Shown: positions 13,001 to 27,100 of the stretch, one piece after another
Numbering within the stretch: the first letter of the stretch is position 1
How the letters are laid out: the number at the start of each line of letters is the position of its first letter
Assembly: GCA_013397845.1 (NCBI GenBank)
Contig: VZTG01007868.1
Coordinates: forward strand, 943,082 to 1,007,081
From: Melanocharis versteri
Lineage: Eukaryota; Chordata; Aves; Passeriformes; Melanocharitidae
Direction: 5' to 3'
DNA: 64,000 bases
Notes under the pieces: generated by a model
Databases searched by the model: none
Told to the model about the DNA's origin: nothing
Seen by the model: the letters and a program-made list of their open reading frames with translations, nothing else
Translations under genes and position numbers: made by a program

Positions 13001-16000
13001 GGGGAAAAAGAGAGAGGACAGCACACTTTACCCAAGAGCTCTGTTCAAATATGTGGTTAGAGGAGGACAAACCCAGGAGTCAGAGCAAACAGGGTGAGCA
13101 CCTGCAGTGTTTGCTCCTGCAGAGCTGGGCTGGCTGGGGATTTCACATCTTGCTGTCAGACAGCGCGGGGGGGAAGCAAATGATGGATGTGCAAGCAGAA
13201 AACCACAGTGTTAATTACCTTAAAATATCAATTATCTCCAGAAAATCTCCCCTTTGATCTAGGGAATCCCAGTTTCTCAGTGGTATAAACACGCAGAGCT
13301 GGAGGCTCGTGAGCTATTCCTGCACGTCTGAGCCACCTTGATCTAGAAATGGTTTTGATCCCACACTCACAAGTTCTCAACAGGAACAGTGAATTTTCCC
13401 TCTTCAGTTTCACATTCCAGCAGGTCAACATTCAAGCAGTTCCTGCTCCCATTCGCCACACAGTTGCAGGCTTAAATACCCTCCTCCTCCTTCAGTCTCT
13501 GTGAGGAGCAGCAATAATAAATTCTGGAACATGGGATTGCTTTCAACACCAGTGCTGCTGAAAGATATGGGTGGGCCTGACATTATTTCACCAATTGAAA
13601 ACTGAAATTAGGGACAGTTCTGCTGTGAGACATATGGATTGTAATGCCTGCATTCACCAGACATGTTTATGTATGTATGTTTATTTATCTTGCGGACATA
13701 ATTCCAGTTTCACTGCAGTGCTATCCATCAATCAATGCTATCTTTGTTGGGGGCAAAAAAATACTTTTTTAAAAAAAATTAAGAGAAGGTTCCCTAAAAC
13801 TACCTCCAAAAATTACTTTTTCAATATTCACCTGGAAAATTCAACTTCAGATGCAGCAACACTGATTTTTTATGAGGGGGACTATACATCATCCCGTGGA
13901 AAATATTATCTTGGGTCTTGATCAACTATTCTGGGAGTTTAAACTGCAGGTTTTTTTAAGTACGCCAAATCCTGAAGCAACCTTGCAGCAGACTCCCCTA
14001 ATCTCCAATATAGTGGGGCTGAAGTAGCAGACTTACAAATCAGGACCTGACAATTTAGGTCCTTGTTTTTTCCTCAGTTGTCCTGAAATTCCCAAGACCT
14101 TTGCTATAGTACAGGAAATCAGATTTTGCTGGAGAGCAATGAATTTACAAATTTTTATGTATTAGACTTCGTGCTGGGAGCAGTGATTGAGGACCATGTA
14201 CAGACACAGTGCAACTTAATAAGAAAAAAGGGGTTTTATACTAATCAGCAAATGAAAGCTTGGTTCCAGCACACGGTACAAAAGTACCACAGCACATGAG
14301 TTACTCAACACAATTCAGCATTTCACTTTGCATCTACAAAAGTAGAAGTACCGCAGTGACACAGCGTGTGCTGATTGCATATCTTCAGAAACAAAAGGGA
14401 AAGAAAACCCCACTGGAAAACTGAAATACAGAAAAGAATTTCAGCTACTTTAGACAGCAGATTTAACTTTCTGGATATAATGATGAACTGGTTAATTCTG
14501 GGAGTGCTGCTTAATTAAAAAGCGACCAAGAAGACCACAGATACAAGCAATATTGGTGGGTTTTGATCAATACCTGGCACAGAAATGAAAATAAAAACCT
14601 TTTTCACAGTCTGACACTGGATATGGGGCCCACTTCTAAATTTCTTCCATTCCATTAACAAGTTTTGACTTCAGCAGCTGCTTCAGTACAAAAACCCCTC
14701 GACAATATTAAGCTGCAAACTGCTGAGCAACTGGAACAAAGAATATTGACAGCACTGCTTGGGTCCCCAAAGAGAACATTTAGAAACCAAGTAACTGGAA
14801 ACAAGACTTGAACCAATTCTATGGTTCATCAAACATCTGCAACAATATTTGATTCTAGTGCAGTTACAGGGAGTGAATTGGAATGTCTGTCAGGCTGGGA
14901 TTAAAAATTAAAGCAGAGGCCTTGGCTTGTCAGGAATTCATGTTGTTAAGAAAAAAAAAAAGAAGAAACATATATTTTAAAAGCAAAATCACTGATCAGT
15001 GGAGGATCACCACCACAATGTGACAGTGGGTTGAGAAAAGGAGGAGAAAATGTGTGTATTTTGTCAAGGCTGATAGCCAGTTTGAAGTCTGACATTTCAG
15101 CATGCTTGAAAGCAATACTTGAGACTTTTTTTACTGTTTTTATAAAGATGCAAGTAGTTTGTTACATCACTAAACAGTATGATGGGATATCTGCCTGCAC
15201 ACAGCAAAGCTGACACAAAATAAAAGCATCAACTAACTTACCTTAAAAGAGCTTCAGAGAAGTCAGGACTGAGCTCTCAAACAAAGGGACATAAAGCACA
15301 GGTCTGGAATGGTGAGTTATGCACAGAGAACACAGGGAAAAGAAGAATCTGTGCCTTGGCTTATTTACCACAGGCAAGCACAGAGAAGGGTGCTGAGAGT
15401 GGTCACCTCATCTGTGCGATTATTTAAGTTTAAATACATCAAAACAATAAATTTTAAAATAATAATAATTAGAAAATAATCGTTTAAATAAAGTTTTTCC
15501 TGATCTGTAGAGGAAGTTGTGATGTTTCAGTACTTCACAGGAATGGGGGAAGGGGCAACCAAAAGTAACTCCCATAACTCGTGCCCATTAGTTAAATCAG
15601 AATTACAGCTCAATTCTGGCAATTTGTGCAAAGCCAATTAACCAGTACAGAAATGCCTTTTTATGGAGCAGCAAAATGCTTGTCTGAGTTCGTGAGCCAC
15701 AACACTACCAGGAGCAGTAGGTTCAAAATCTCCTTCTCTTTCCTACTAAGGAAATACCCCAAATGCAAGAGGCACTCCAGTTTCAGATAAAATAATGGGG
15801 AAAACTTGAGGAGGCTCTAGGACACATCTTCTGTGTCATGAAAAGAACTTACAAGAAACTCCTGTATTTTTAGTTCTTTATAAATAAATATGTTTGAAGA
15901 TTTTCAAGTTTAATTTACTACAGGTTGGTCCCTGGAAAACAAGACAAATCAGCAACGGCACTTTAAAAATATTGCCCTGTCACTGTTTTTTCTTCTGTAC

Positions 16001-19000
16001 TGAACTTCACTCTGTTTCATGACCAGCTCTATTAATTATAATAATTCACAAAGAGTCTAGAATACCAAGTATTTCTGCACTACTCCTACCCTCATATAAC
16101 GTAATTTCTGAACCAGCACCAGTAAGGGCTTGCTAAACCTTTTTATTTCCACAGAAATCACACTGTAGGATTAACAACTCTAACAGTATTTCCTGTTTTG
16201 GGGCATCTGAAGTTTCCCTGAAGACAACAAGAAAAACCAAATATCACCACAGTGACCTCCAAAAAAAATTAAGAGACAATAAAATAAGGATTAGAAGCCC
16301 CGGGTGAAATAGAGCACCAAGCAATGGCACAAGAGTGAAAATGTTCAAGGCAATATGTTGTCCACAAGACAAAAATGGACACATTCTACTCCTGCAGCTC
16401 CAACAGCTCCATGGTTTGCTTACTCAGCAGAAATTACTACCGAAAAAAGACAATTCAGAATTCTCCTCCTGTTTAGGCAGTGGCTGTGCAGAAGTGCTTA
16501 CACCACCACAAACAATAATTCAGTTTCTGCTACTAGGCAATATCTCAACAGCTGCAGCATTTTCCAGGCCCTGTTTAATAAAGATGGAACACATCTTCTA
16601 AGGTGGCTTCTAGTCACTAATTAATCTAGTATGTAAATGCGTGTTTATTTCTTGCAATATTTCCTTTGACCTCAACCTGAAATTCCAGAAAGTGTGAGCA
16701 ATCTAAATTGAATTACTGTGTTTTACTGTAACATTTCTAAACTAAGAAGTTCCTGACAAAACCAGGATATACCACCTCTTTTATGTGACTGTTTTACAGA
16801 GTTTGGTTAATCCAGTATCAGGCCTGTATTTAAAAAAAAAAAAAAGGCTCTTTGTTAAGAAAAGAGATTATTACTACAGATAAAAACCCTAACTCAGCCT
16901 CTGGAACAGGCAGCCTGATTTATGGCAGCTGGAGCACCTCTGGAGTTCATCTCATGCCAGGAGCAGCTGCTGCAGACTCCACATTTTTATGTCAAAAAAA
17001 TAAAAGAAGAAAAGGAAAAAAAAACCCACCAACAGGGTACTTGTATTAAGATGAACTCGTAGCTAAAATTTCAGCAGGCATAGCTGAGATTCAATTCATG
17101 ATGTCAGAATCATCAGAACACAAATTACTACCTGTTTCAGCTCCTGCTTTCTTTAATCCTATTTTTAAGGCACGAAACAAACCCAGAGGTTTTACCACCC
17201 TTCAAACCTTATGCTTGATGTCAGTAATGTTAACTGGGCCATTTCCAGTTGACGCTATTAAAAAATCATCACTGTTTTGCATTTGGGCAGTGGGAAAATT
17301 AAGAAGAAAGCAGAAAATAAATATACCAAGGTCATAATTTTTTTCTTTTATTTTTTTTTAAGTCACAGGCTGCTCAAAAGTGAATAATACGCTGCTTGTT
17401 GAGGGTTTTCTAACCCAGAAACATGAACTAACCAAAAAATTGTCACTGACAAATGCTGCAAAGACTGAGACGGGGTCTAAGAGACTCTTCTTGAAGGATG
17501 TGAAGTTTCTGCACAATGAAATTTGTGTGTCTACGTGGGATTTAAGCACAACACAGCTGAACACAGGTATTTAATAAAAAACCCACCTCCACAAAACCCA
17601 GTTCTGTCACTAGGTAGCTCGAGAGGTGCCTGAGTGCCACAGCAGCCTCACAGAGACATTTCATGGAGGGGTATCTTGGACAGATAACTCAGCTGCAACT
17701 GCTGAAGTTTAGGAAAACTCAAAACAACCAGTGATAGGCTTTCAAAAAGAATCTTAAACTACAGATTACCCTTTGTAAACCTATTACCCATTTTGCACAA
17801 AAATGGAAAGTTACATGTGTTTGTGTGTTTTAGTGGCAACAGAAAAAAGTAGATTTATTAATGATAAATGTTCTAGAACTACCGCTGTGGGGTGAAATGG
17901 CATCAGGTAACAGGGTAGAATATTAAAAACCTATTAAAGGCCTCTTCTGCAATTCTCTTGGATACCTTAGCCTTCAATTCCATTTTCTTGTGCTAATCTG
18001 GATTTCAGGAAACTGAATAGAAGCAATGTCAGCTTTACTGAGGAAATTTTGTTCTTTTGGTACCTAATAATTTTCCACCATTCATTCAGGTCATGTTTTC
18101 TAAATAATCAGGCTAAAAAAGATGGGTTTTTTTAAATAATGAAAGCTTAGTTCCTTGTACAGTTTAAGGAACATGATTTAGGGAACAGGAGCTTCAACAA
18201 AACCCTCCACATACTATAGTGCTGCAGCAATAAATAACAATACCCATCTTGTTCCAGGAAGAAGAAACCCTGCACATTATCTGGATAAGACAGCAAGGAT
18301 GTCAAGTAGCTACATTTTTTCCTATTAAGAGGAAATCCAACACATGTTCTCTATACAGCAATGGGGAGAAAGCAGCTGGAGCAAGAAAAATATAGCAATT
18401 GGCAGTGGGAGTCACAAAACACCCTGTGTACACAGAGCAACACAAAACTATGGAAATACAGGGAAAATAAACAAAATATCATAAATTAAATTATAGGATG
18501 GAGCAAAAAGCTTTCTGCAGGGATATCTAAGGGTAGTCCAGCAACCACCCTTTAAAATTTTTGTCCTTGTAACTGGAAAATTTGAGATTTTCTTCACAAC
18601 AGAGAAAACTGGAAAAGGGTCTCTTTGCCTCAAATGCATAGAAAAAAATCCAGATGAAATAAATTAATAGTTTCAGTACAGAGAAATAACTTTAAAATTG
18701 AACAGTAAACAGGAATGACCCACCGCATTTGTACTGTTTTCTGTGACCCTGCTACTGCAAACATGTGTGACTGCAATCAGAGTATTCACACATAAAATGC
18801 TACTCGACCATGAAATTGTTTGCCAGACGAGGGCCAGAGTCCCTGATCCTGCTGTCGGACCTGTCCAGCCAGATCCCAACATCTGTGCAGAGCTGGGATC
18901 AAGCCAACGGGGTCGTGCTCCACGAGGACTCATTGCCTGCTTTTACAAATCTCACTGAAATCCTACTCATGTAAAACTGATTTATTAAGTGAAATGTCAT

Positions 19001-20384
19001 ACTCAACTGTATGCATATGCACAGTCTGTGCTTTTTTCTGCCACTCTTTTAAAACAGAAAAGACATTGAAATTCACCTCAGGGGTTAAATTATTCCCTTA
19101 ATTATCTACTACTTAAGAACTCAGTACATTTCAGACTAAAATTTAGGTTTGCAATATGGAAATCAGATCTGAAAGCAGAACTGGAAAATGTTTTCCAGAT
19201 CCTTTATGTCTCAGAACATAATATTTATTATCCACCTTACAGAGAACTTTGTCTTCCACTTCCTATGTCAGAGAAAACCAGACAGGTCATGCACCTCTTC
19301 TGGTGTGAATTATGCACAGTGCTACTTTCTTGGGTAAATGAGCCTCTGATGGGTTACAGACTGCTGCATCTGAGTTTTGTTACAGGTATCCTCCCGAAGT
19401 GGCATAAATCCAGTCCGTGGATGTTGCTGTGACAGCACTTTGGAGATGTACACTTAAGTTAAGGAGGGGTCACAATAAAACAGCCTACAAGGACAAAGTG
19501 CAGTGCAGACTTTCACCTTAAGTCAAGTTTAATATTTTTTATTCTCCTTGATTATGCCACAACCTCCACTTTTCTTTAGAGGGGAGAAAATGGAGACGAA
19601 ATGTTGTATTTTATCTATCTGTATACACTTCAGGTTTACTGTTTTCAGTGGCTATCATGTTTAGAATGCAGAGATCTCAAAGTAAGAAGCAAGATTTCCA
19701 AGCTTTCCTCTAAATGTATCCTGATCTGCAGAGCTGCATGTTTCTTCCCTAGCACCACATCCTGTGCAGGCCCGAGGACCCATGTAAACACAACTGCCTG
19801 TAACACACAGGCCTTAATTCTGCAGAAAATTTAAAAAGACCATTATCTGCTCCCTGTGACTCGCGTTATGTAATGTGCATCTCATATTTAGAGCGGTGTT
19901 TGGATGTGACAGTTCTAGTCAGCCATGGATATCCGTGTTCCCTCCAGAGGCCTCCCTGCCTTTCCTCCTCATTACTTCACTTTTCACCACCTCTCATAAG
20001 GCATTTGTTGTTCAGCTGTTCTTATTAAGAGCCGCACGTCTCCTACAATTTGTGATCTTCAGGATTCATCTTTCATCGTATTAGAGAGCAGATGGAAGTT
20101 GTAAGTCCTTGGATTTTCCAGAAATGTGCTAAGCAAGTCTGAAATGAGTCACTTAGACGTATTAACGGAGCAGTCGAGCTGATAACAAAATCTGTGTTTG
20201 GCATATTGTGCGGACATAAGACTCTCACTTTCACTTTTGCTTTTCATGAGGCTAAAGAAGATTGCATTTAGGTGAAGTGCCTCCAGCCTAGGCAAACAGA
20301 AAAGGAAAATGCTTCCCATCAGTGCAGCTGTGCTTAACGTGGTGCAGACAAAGGCATGGCCATGCACCAGAGGCACAGCTCTGC

Positions 20385-21120
20385 TGTTGCCTTTTTCCCA
20401 ACCTGGAAATGAAACTTGAGATAATTTTTGCGAGGAGGTAATACAAGAGTGGATCTTTATTTGGAGGCCTTCAGGGGCAGTTATGGAAGGATGCCTACAA
20501 AAGCCCACCCCCACAGGGGTGAGTACATTTTTACAGGTTTTAAGAAATTAGTATAATTGATAAAAAGCACCAATTAGGAGGACAAGTGGTGATGCAATTC
20601 CCCCCAGGTCAAGCCCTTTCTCTGGAGTCCCTCCCTTGGCACTGGCTGTGCTTTGTCCATGAAATGGATCTGGAAGAGTTGTTCTCAACCTTGGTTCCCA
20701 GGAAGAACCAAGGTAGCAGTGAGGCCTTGTACCCCCTGGGGCTTGGAGCTCTGGAATTTGTTTTGTTTTTCTGCCTGGGGAATGGCCATGGAAAATCACT
20801 GGGAAAACTAGCTGCTAATACAATAGGCTACAGAGCTACAAATACATGTGCAAAGAATACAGAGAACATACAAAACAAAAAAAGGCAAAAACCAAAACGG
20901 CATCAGTGCAGAGCCACGAAACACCCTCATCCTCAGCCCAAGGAGATCTGACCAGCTGAAGTGGGACTGCTCAGTGTAAGCACTTGAACCTGGGGGTACC
21001 ATAAACACCAGGAGGGACCCTGGTGCGGAAAATGAACCGTCAGGAGGAAGAGCACGAGGGGGAGGAAGAGCTTGCAGAGGCAGTGGGCCCTGGCAAGGCT
21101 CAACCCAGCGCTTGCTCCCT
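20385..21120 (-). mobile_element. Endogenous-retrovirus-like solo LTR, minus strand
   Basis: Read on the minus strand, this roughly 0.7-kb block ends in an R/U5-like region: AATAAA at plus 20461-20456, then 'gatccactcttgtattacctcctcgc' and 'tctcaagtttcatttccagg'. A CCAAT-type 'cctcctaattggtgc' lies upstream, and CpG-bearing sequence lies further 5'. The layout resembles an avian retroviral LTR. A TGTT on the plus strand at 20385 could mark one terminus, but a matching far end and target-site duplication were not found, so the limits are approximate. No gag, pol or env remnant flanks it. It is in the same transcriptional orientation as the SSBP gene. Confidence 0.45.
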
Positions 21121-24100
21121 ATTGATCAAATGTTTGTGCAGCACTCTATTGATGTAAGGCATTATGTACAATCAGTGTTAAATATTAATGCCAGAAAATC
21201 TCCAGCTCTAAATTCAGAGTTAGTCCATTTAACATTACCAGTGTTACTAAGCTACAGCTTGACCTCTTTTAGTAACGTTCTGGAGTGCTGTAAGAACATA
21301 CTGTGTGCACTAGGCCATGAGTAAGGATGATCTGTATGTCAACAGTGACAAATAAAATGTTTTAAATAAAACTACTAAAATAAAAGTTCGGAAACAGGGC
21401 ATTTCTCAATGCTACTAAAACTCATAGTAGGCTGTATCTTGTCACTCTTAAAGGTGAAATAAATTCAAAATAAATGAAGCTTCTAAAACTTTTGAGGCAA
21501 TGTCTAAAATCCAGAAGGTTTACAGCTCTGTATATTGAATTATTAGATTATTAAACACACCCCATGAAGTGTGTGTATGCCTAAGTGCTTCCATTTGTAA
21601 AAGAAAAAATATCTTCTCTCCTCTGGAACCTTAAGTTCACTCCAAATGATAAAGTTTAAAATTTAAACTGTAATACAGCTTTCACTATGGTAGCATAAAT
21701 AATCCATTAGAGCAAATGAAAAAATTAAAATTTGAATGAGCAGAGTTCATTCAATTGGAAGACATTTTACACAGGATACATTTAACAACATTACTCTGAG
21801 AAATGGCTGAAGTTAACAGTTGTTCATCGGGACAACCACACAGGAAAAGAAATTGCAGTACCCTGAGACTTCCATTGAACTGGTCAGAAATTTCCTGTGG
21901 AGCCTTCTTCCAGGCAATGACACATGTCACAGCTTTGGAGCAGAAGTACCTCAGCTTTATGTTAATTATAAAGAAAGCCCTTGACTTCAGAATGCAGAGA
22001 AATGAATCCATGGAGACACTTATCATGAACTAAAGTATCTAGTAAATTAACAGTCTGTCTATCAACATTTTTTTAAAAAAACAACCTTACAACCAGATTT
22101 TACCTGTGTTTTTCGAAAAAAGCTAGGCTACTCCACAAGGCATTCCAGCCACTTCCCTTTGCCTTTCAGCCTCTACCTCATCCTGTGAATTCCACATTTT
22201 CTCTTCAACCATTCACTTCTCCCTTAACTTCCCGAGCCTTCACATCCCCCTCCTCTCCTCCAAGCAAAAGAAAACCAAATTTTGTACCATTTCGTAAGTT
22301 TGGCATGGTTCTGCATACAGTGTATACAAATCTTTTTAGTGCTCCACTCTAAATAAACACCATTTTTCACACAGATTGTTCCCAAAGCCTTCCCTCATTA
22401 AAATGGCTGTTATCTCCCATTGTTTTCAATGAAAGTGAAGCTAAAATGGTTCTTAGAAAAGAGGAAAAAGAAAGAAACGTGTCCACTGCCTCCCTCTGGG
22501 AACCATGAAAGAGGAGCTAAATTACCTTTGGGGAAATGGTGGCTCCTTATCCTGTCTGAGCCTTCCACTGAGCTCAAACTAATTAACCATCTTACTTCTA
22601 AATTCCAAGGAAATTAAATATTCACTCAAAGAAGTGCCACTGAAATTTTGGGGAGGAAATGCTGTTTGTTCCCTCTGAAGCAAGTGCCTGAGTTCTCACA
22701 TTAAAAGAGAAGCAAAGCACAAAATTACCTGGGAAATTACCTCTATAAAGAGACAAATTATGTTGGCTGTAAGAAACAACACATTTCTGTATCAGAGCTT
22801 ACAATTAACATTTGTGACACAGAGGAGTTCAAATCCAAGCATTATATTTTTCACTAATTTATGGGAAGGAATGATGAAGGAGGATGGTATGAGCAGAACA
22901 AGCACATCTTCCCTCTTCATGAAAATGTGAGAACGAGAATTCAACTGGGGAATTTCTTAGCAGGAAACAGGAAATTAATCCTGATTTTCCTGCAAAAGAA
23001 GTCTCTGCAATCCAAGGGAAGTGCCAGTTTCTCAACTTTGAAAAATTCCTGATGAGCCAACAAAAAGTTTCATACTCTTGGAGAAACAGTGCAATATTCT
23101 GATATTCACCTATAAATACATGACACCAGTCAATGCTGTTTGCAGACTTTGTGAGCTGGAGCATGCTTTTAACTAATCCTTTCCACACAATTGCATTAAA
23201 GAACAGCTACTGAGCAATAAAATTAAGGAGCTGGGAGACTGAAGCAGCTCAGCTGACCCATGTAAATTCTGTATAAGACCCCTGGGTGGTGACCCACCCT
23301 GTCCCCCCAAACCTCCCTGTGAGCACTGGCCTCCATGCAGATAAAACAGTGCTCCTGCACCCAGGACAAGAATCCTAAAAATTCATCCAGTTTTTCACAC
23401 ACACAGCATTTTTGGCTGCACACGTGAGAAAGTCAAGGATGAGAAAGTCAGCCTTGTGAGATTACACCAAACAGTGTTCCGCAAAAAATATGGTTTGTTA
23501 ATTGTTTATGGTTTATTGTTGTGCAATCTTTTAACCATATGGATTTACTTAATGTGTTGAGGCATGAAATTTCAAAGCAAATGCAAATTCTTGGTTTTCC
23601 TCTGGCTTCCATACCTAAGAACACATTTTACTGCATATATACCTGAACAGTGGTATACATGATCTCCACAGAATGAAAAGAGCAGTAAAGAAAGATACTT
23701 CAATCAAAATGAAATATGAATGCTACTTACGCAAAAGGAAAGAATACAATTTTAACAATGAATGTATGAGAGGAAATGCTTTCCACTTCCCTATTAACTA
23801 CAAAAAGAATGCTATGGCCAGTTAATAAATTGCTTCTACTTTCAAGAAATAACCTGTTCTCTACCTGGACACAGGAACTATCTACTGAGTAGACAAATCA
23901 ACTGTCTGAAGAACTTATTGTAAGGGTGAAATCACTGGCTCAGTGATGATCAGTAAACATGTAAAGGGCCTTCCAGAACTTGGTGGAACTCAAAGGTAGG
24001 AATTAACAGGTCACTCAGATCTGCAGCATTGACTCTGGTACAAAAGCCCTGGAGCAAAGCAGGAAAACTTGTTATCTTTTGCCCTTCCATGGGAGGATGA

Positions 24101-27100
24101 GGATGATGGGGAGCTTTTTTCCTTAATTTCTGTTTCAAGCAGAAGGAATTTAACACGCATTCCTGCACAGAAACTGACAGCTGGAAACCAGACCTAGAAT
24201 TCCATTTTCAGCAATAAACCTAGAAGCAAAAGCTGCCCTGGCTAGGCTGTCTGCAGAAGGTCAAAGTAGCAAGAGATGGGTCAGGCAACCCAGAAGAAAA
24301 ACAAGTTCCTCCATCCCTGATGCACAAAAGGCAGAGAAGGGGGACAGCAGCTTAATGAAACCAGAAACAAAACAGTCCTCGTGGGAGAACAGTCTCACTG
24401 GGTTTTCATGGTAATCTTTAGTCCAGAACAGACACAGAAGTATTCATAACTCCTCAAATACTGAGTATTGATAATGATTAATTAAGGGGGCTTGAGGCAT
24501 TTAGGGTGTGCAAGTGCCTTTTAGTTCTACTGAAGGGAGATGGGTCCAGAGAAGAAAGTGGTAATTTCTCTCCCCAAGAAACATAGCAATAAATGCAGAA
24601 ACCCAACTTTTCTGGAGAGATGCACAGAGATTGATGAGCCATCTCAAACGTCCAAACATTCTGCCCAGTGACTTCTAGGAAAATTTTATTTCTATAGTTA
24701 TGACATTTAAAAGGAATAATCTGGACAAAACTGATGACAGCATTATCTTTGGTACATTCTACAACCCCCACACGACCTGAGCTCTGTCACAGAGCACTGA
24801 ACTGTGCCCGCAGGGCAGAGTGGATGTGGCACCAGCTCATGAGGCTGCTCAGTCTCTGGGGCAAGGAATGTCTCTGGTTTGTTACCCTCTACATTACCTG
24901 GAATTCTTCTGGGAGACACCAACACAAACCAGAGACCTTTGCCCATACCAGAAGTGATCTTTCAAAGAGCTGGGGAGAAGAACTAACCAAACCTTACCTG
25001 AAAAATAATCAGGATTTTAATACAGCAATGTGTGAGAAATAGTAAATCTCTTCTTTGTACCAGCACCATGTGGAAAAACTTCCAATGCCAGGAGCACGAG
25101 GTAAGAGGGGCACAGGAAGTTCTGGACAGTGAAAACATCTTAACTGCTATGTACAGGAATCACTGAGTAAGGAAGGCTTTTCAGGTACCACCCCTTCAAA
25201 CCCAGAGATGGGCATGAATGGCCAGGACTGAGGAAGAGCAGGATGGTCATTTGTGACCATCAAAAGTAGTGGTGCTGCTAAAAATCCAGTTTTTATTTCC
25301 TGTTTTGGACCCAGTTTTCAGCTTGGGAAGAAGTGGAAAGAGATGCATGTTGGAACTTGCTTCTCTCAGCAGAAGATCTCAAAACATGGAAAAATGAGCT
25401 CTTAACTAGAGAGGTGAAGAGATCTCCTCAGGACACCGTGAAGAAACACAAACCATTCTACACTGAAGACTGAATTTTGCCTCAAACCATCCATGTACAT
25501 GATTTCTCACAAGACTTCAAAGCACTCAGAAGTTTTCCTCCAGGAAAAAGTAAAGTAACAGGTACCCGGAAAAGAATCACGGGGATTTTTCTGCTTCAAA
25601 TGAAGCTACTCCTACTGAAATGCCCGCAGTATTAACGGGCTGGCTGAGCAAGCAGCAGGTTTTTTTCCTGAGTCACCTGAAACAATTTCCAATTCTACAT
25701 CATCTATCTCAAAACTTCCAGGCTAGGACCTATCTTCCCGATCCAGCACATGCATGTTCATGACATGCATATTTTCAAGCCTAAAAAATTTATGTAAATG
25801 TACCTAATAAGTTCAGAACCTTGTTCACTCAGAAGAAAACATATCCAGTTGCAAATCTTGACAGAAAATAAACATACAATCCATTTTAAATACTGGGGAG
25901 CCGCAAATACTTAAACTCTGGATGAGCATGGAAAATCTTCTTCATAAAGCCAGAATAGGTCTTTGCTTTTCTCTTTAGTGGATTTTTAGTAAGATGAGCA
26001 CTGTACTGCTGCAAGCAAAAATGCACTATCTGAGAGGGGAGGAGAAATCAAACATCTTTACTCTGACAATTGCAGTTAAGATTATGTAAAACTTACAAGT
26101 AAACTTAAAGAAACTCAGTCTTTCTGTGTATTCATCTTATGAGTCAACCTGTGTGTTCCTGCCTGACTCGCAGCTATGTCAAGTGAGGCAGCAATATTTC
26201 CAAATCATTAAATCATCTGCAAGTGCTTTCCTCCTCCATCAAGCATTCCTAAGCCTTTCTCTCTCCACAAAAGCAAAGACAAGATTATTTCCTCTCCAAA
26301 CACAGCCCACTCAGCTACAGCTGCCATGTCTGCAGCAGCCAGACCACGCACCCCTTCAGCAGGAATGGTTTTTCTTAGGTCAAGTGGAACACATGCCTAA
26401 TAAAAAATTCTGAATTGCTCGTATGAGTTAATAATCAAGCCTTCTGTGCTGCTTTGTACTCACAGTAACAGTTTTCAGATATGACAGCACAGCGACAAAT
26501 GCTCTACTACTCGACCTGCGACGTGGCAGCAGAGTTTTGATTTACCAGCCCCCTCAGCCTCGGCAGGAGCCAGAATCCAGCAGCAGCTTCTGGTGGTCCC
26601 CACTGACGGTGGGATTTTGACCCCTCCCCAGTCAATGGCTAGACACTACGTGGATCAAGATTTCACTTAATACTTGCTCATCTTCCTCTGCTGTGAAATC
26701 TGCTTGGCTGTATCCTGTAACCATTTTCTTGCTCTTTGACATGAGCTGGCAACGCTCCCTTAAAATACCAGACACAAACACCATGGTGAAGACTGTCGTA
26801 AGCAAAACCTCAGTGATAACAAGGAGCATCATGAGCGTTGTGAGGGATTAAATGTGTTTATCCCAACTGCGACAAAAACAATGCACAGCTTTTCCTGCCA
26901 CCTTAAAATATTGGGAGAACAGGTTTTATAAACACCAGGTGAATTAATTTCTAAAATAAATCAAATTGTTTCTAAAATAAGTGTTCATCCCGTCTTGATG
27001 TGCAAATAGAATCATACCATGATTTTATCTTTCCTTCATCAAACACGACTTTATACAATATGCTAAACATTCAATCACAGAATTGTAGGACACACGGGAC

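Noticed and set aside
12604..13257. Cluster of overlapping frames on both strands, up to 144 residues
   Set aside because: Explained by GC-rich composition. No splice-bounded exon or known domain. Kept only as a CpG-patch observation.
16950..16985. Minus-strand Ser-Ala-Ala-Ala-Ala-Pro look-alike for SSBP exon 5, preceded by a good pyrimidine tract and an AG
   Set aside because: After Pro the frame reads Gly-Met-Arg and then a stop instead of the family's Ser-Pro-Val, no suitable donor follows, and the rest of exon 5 is absent. Likely coincidence.
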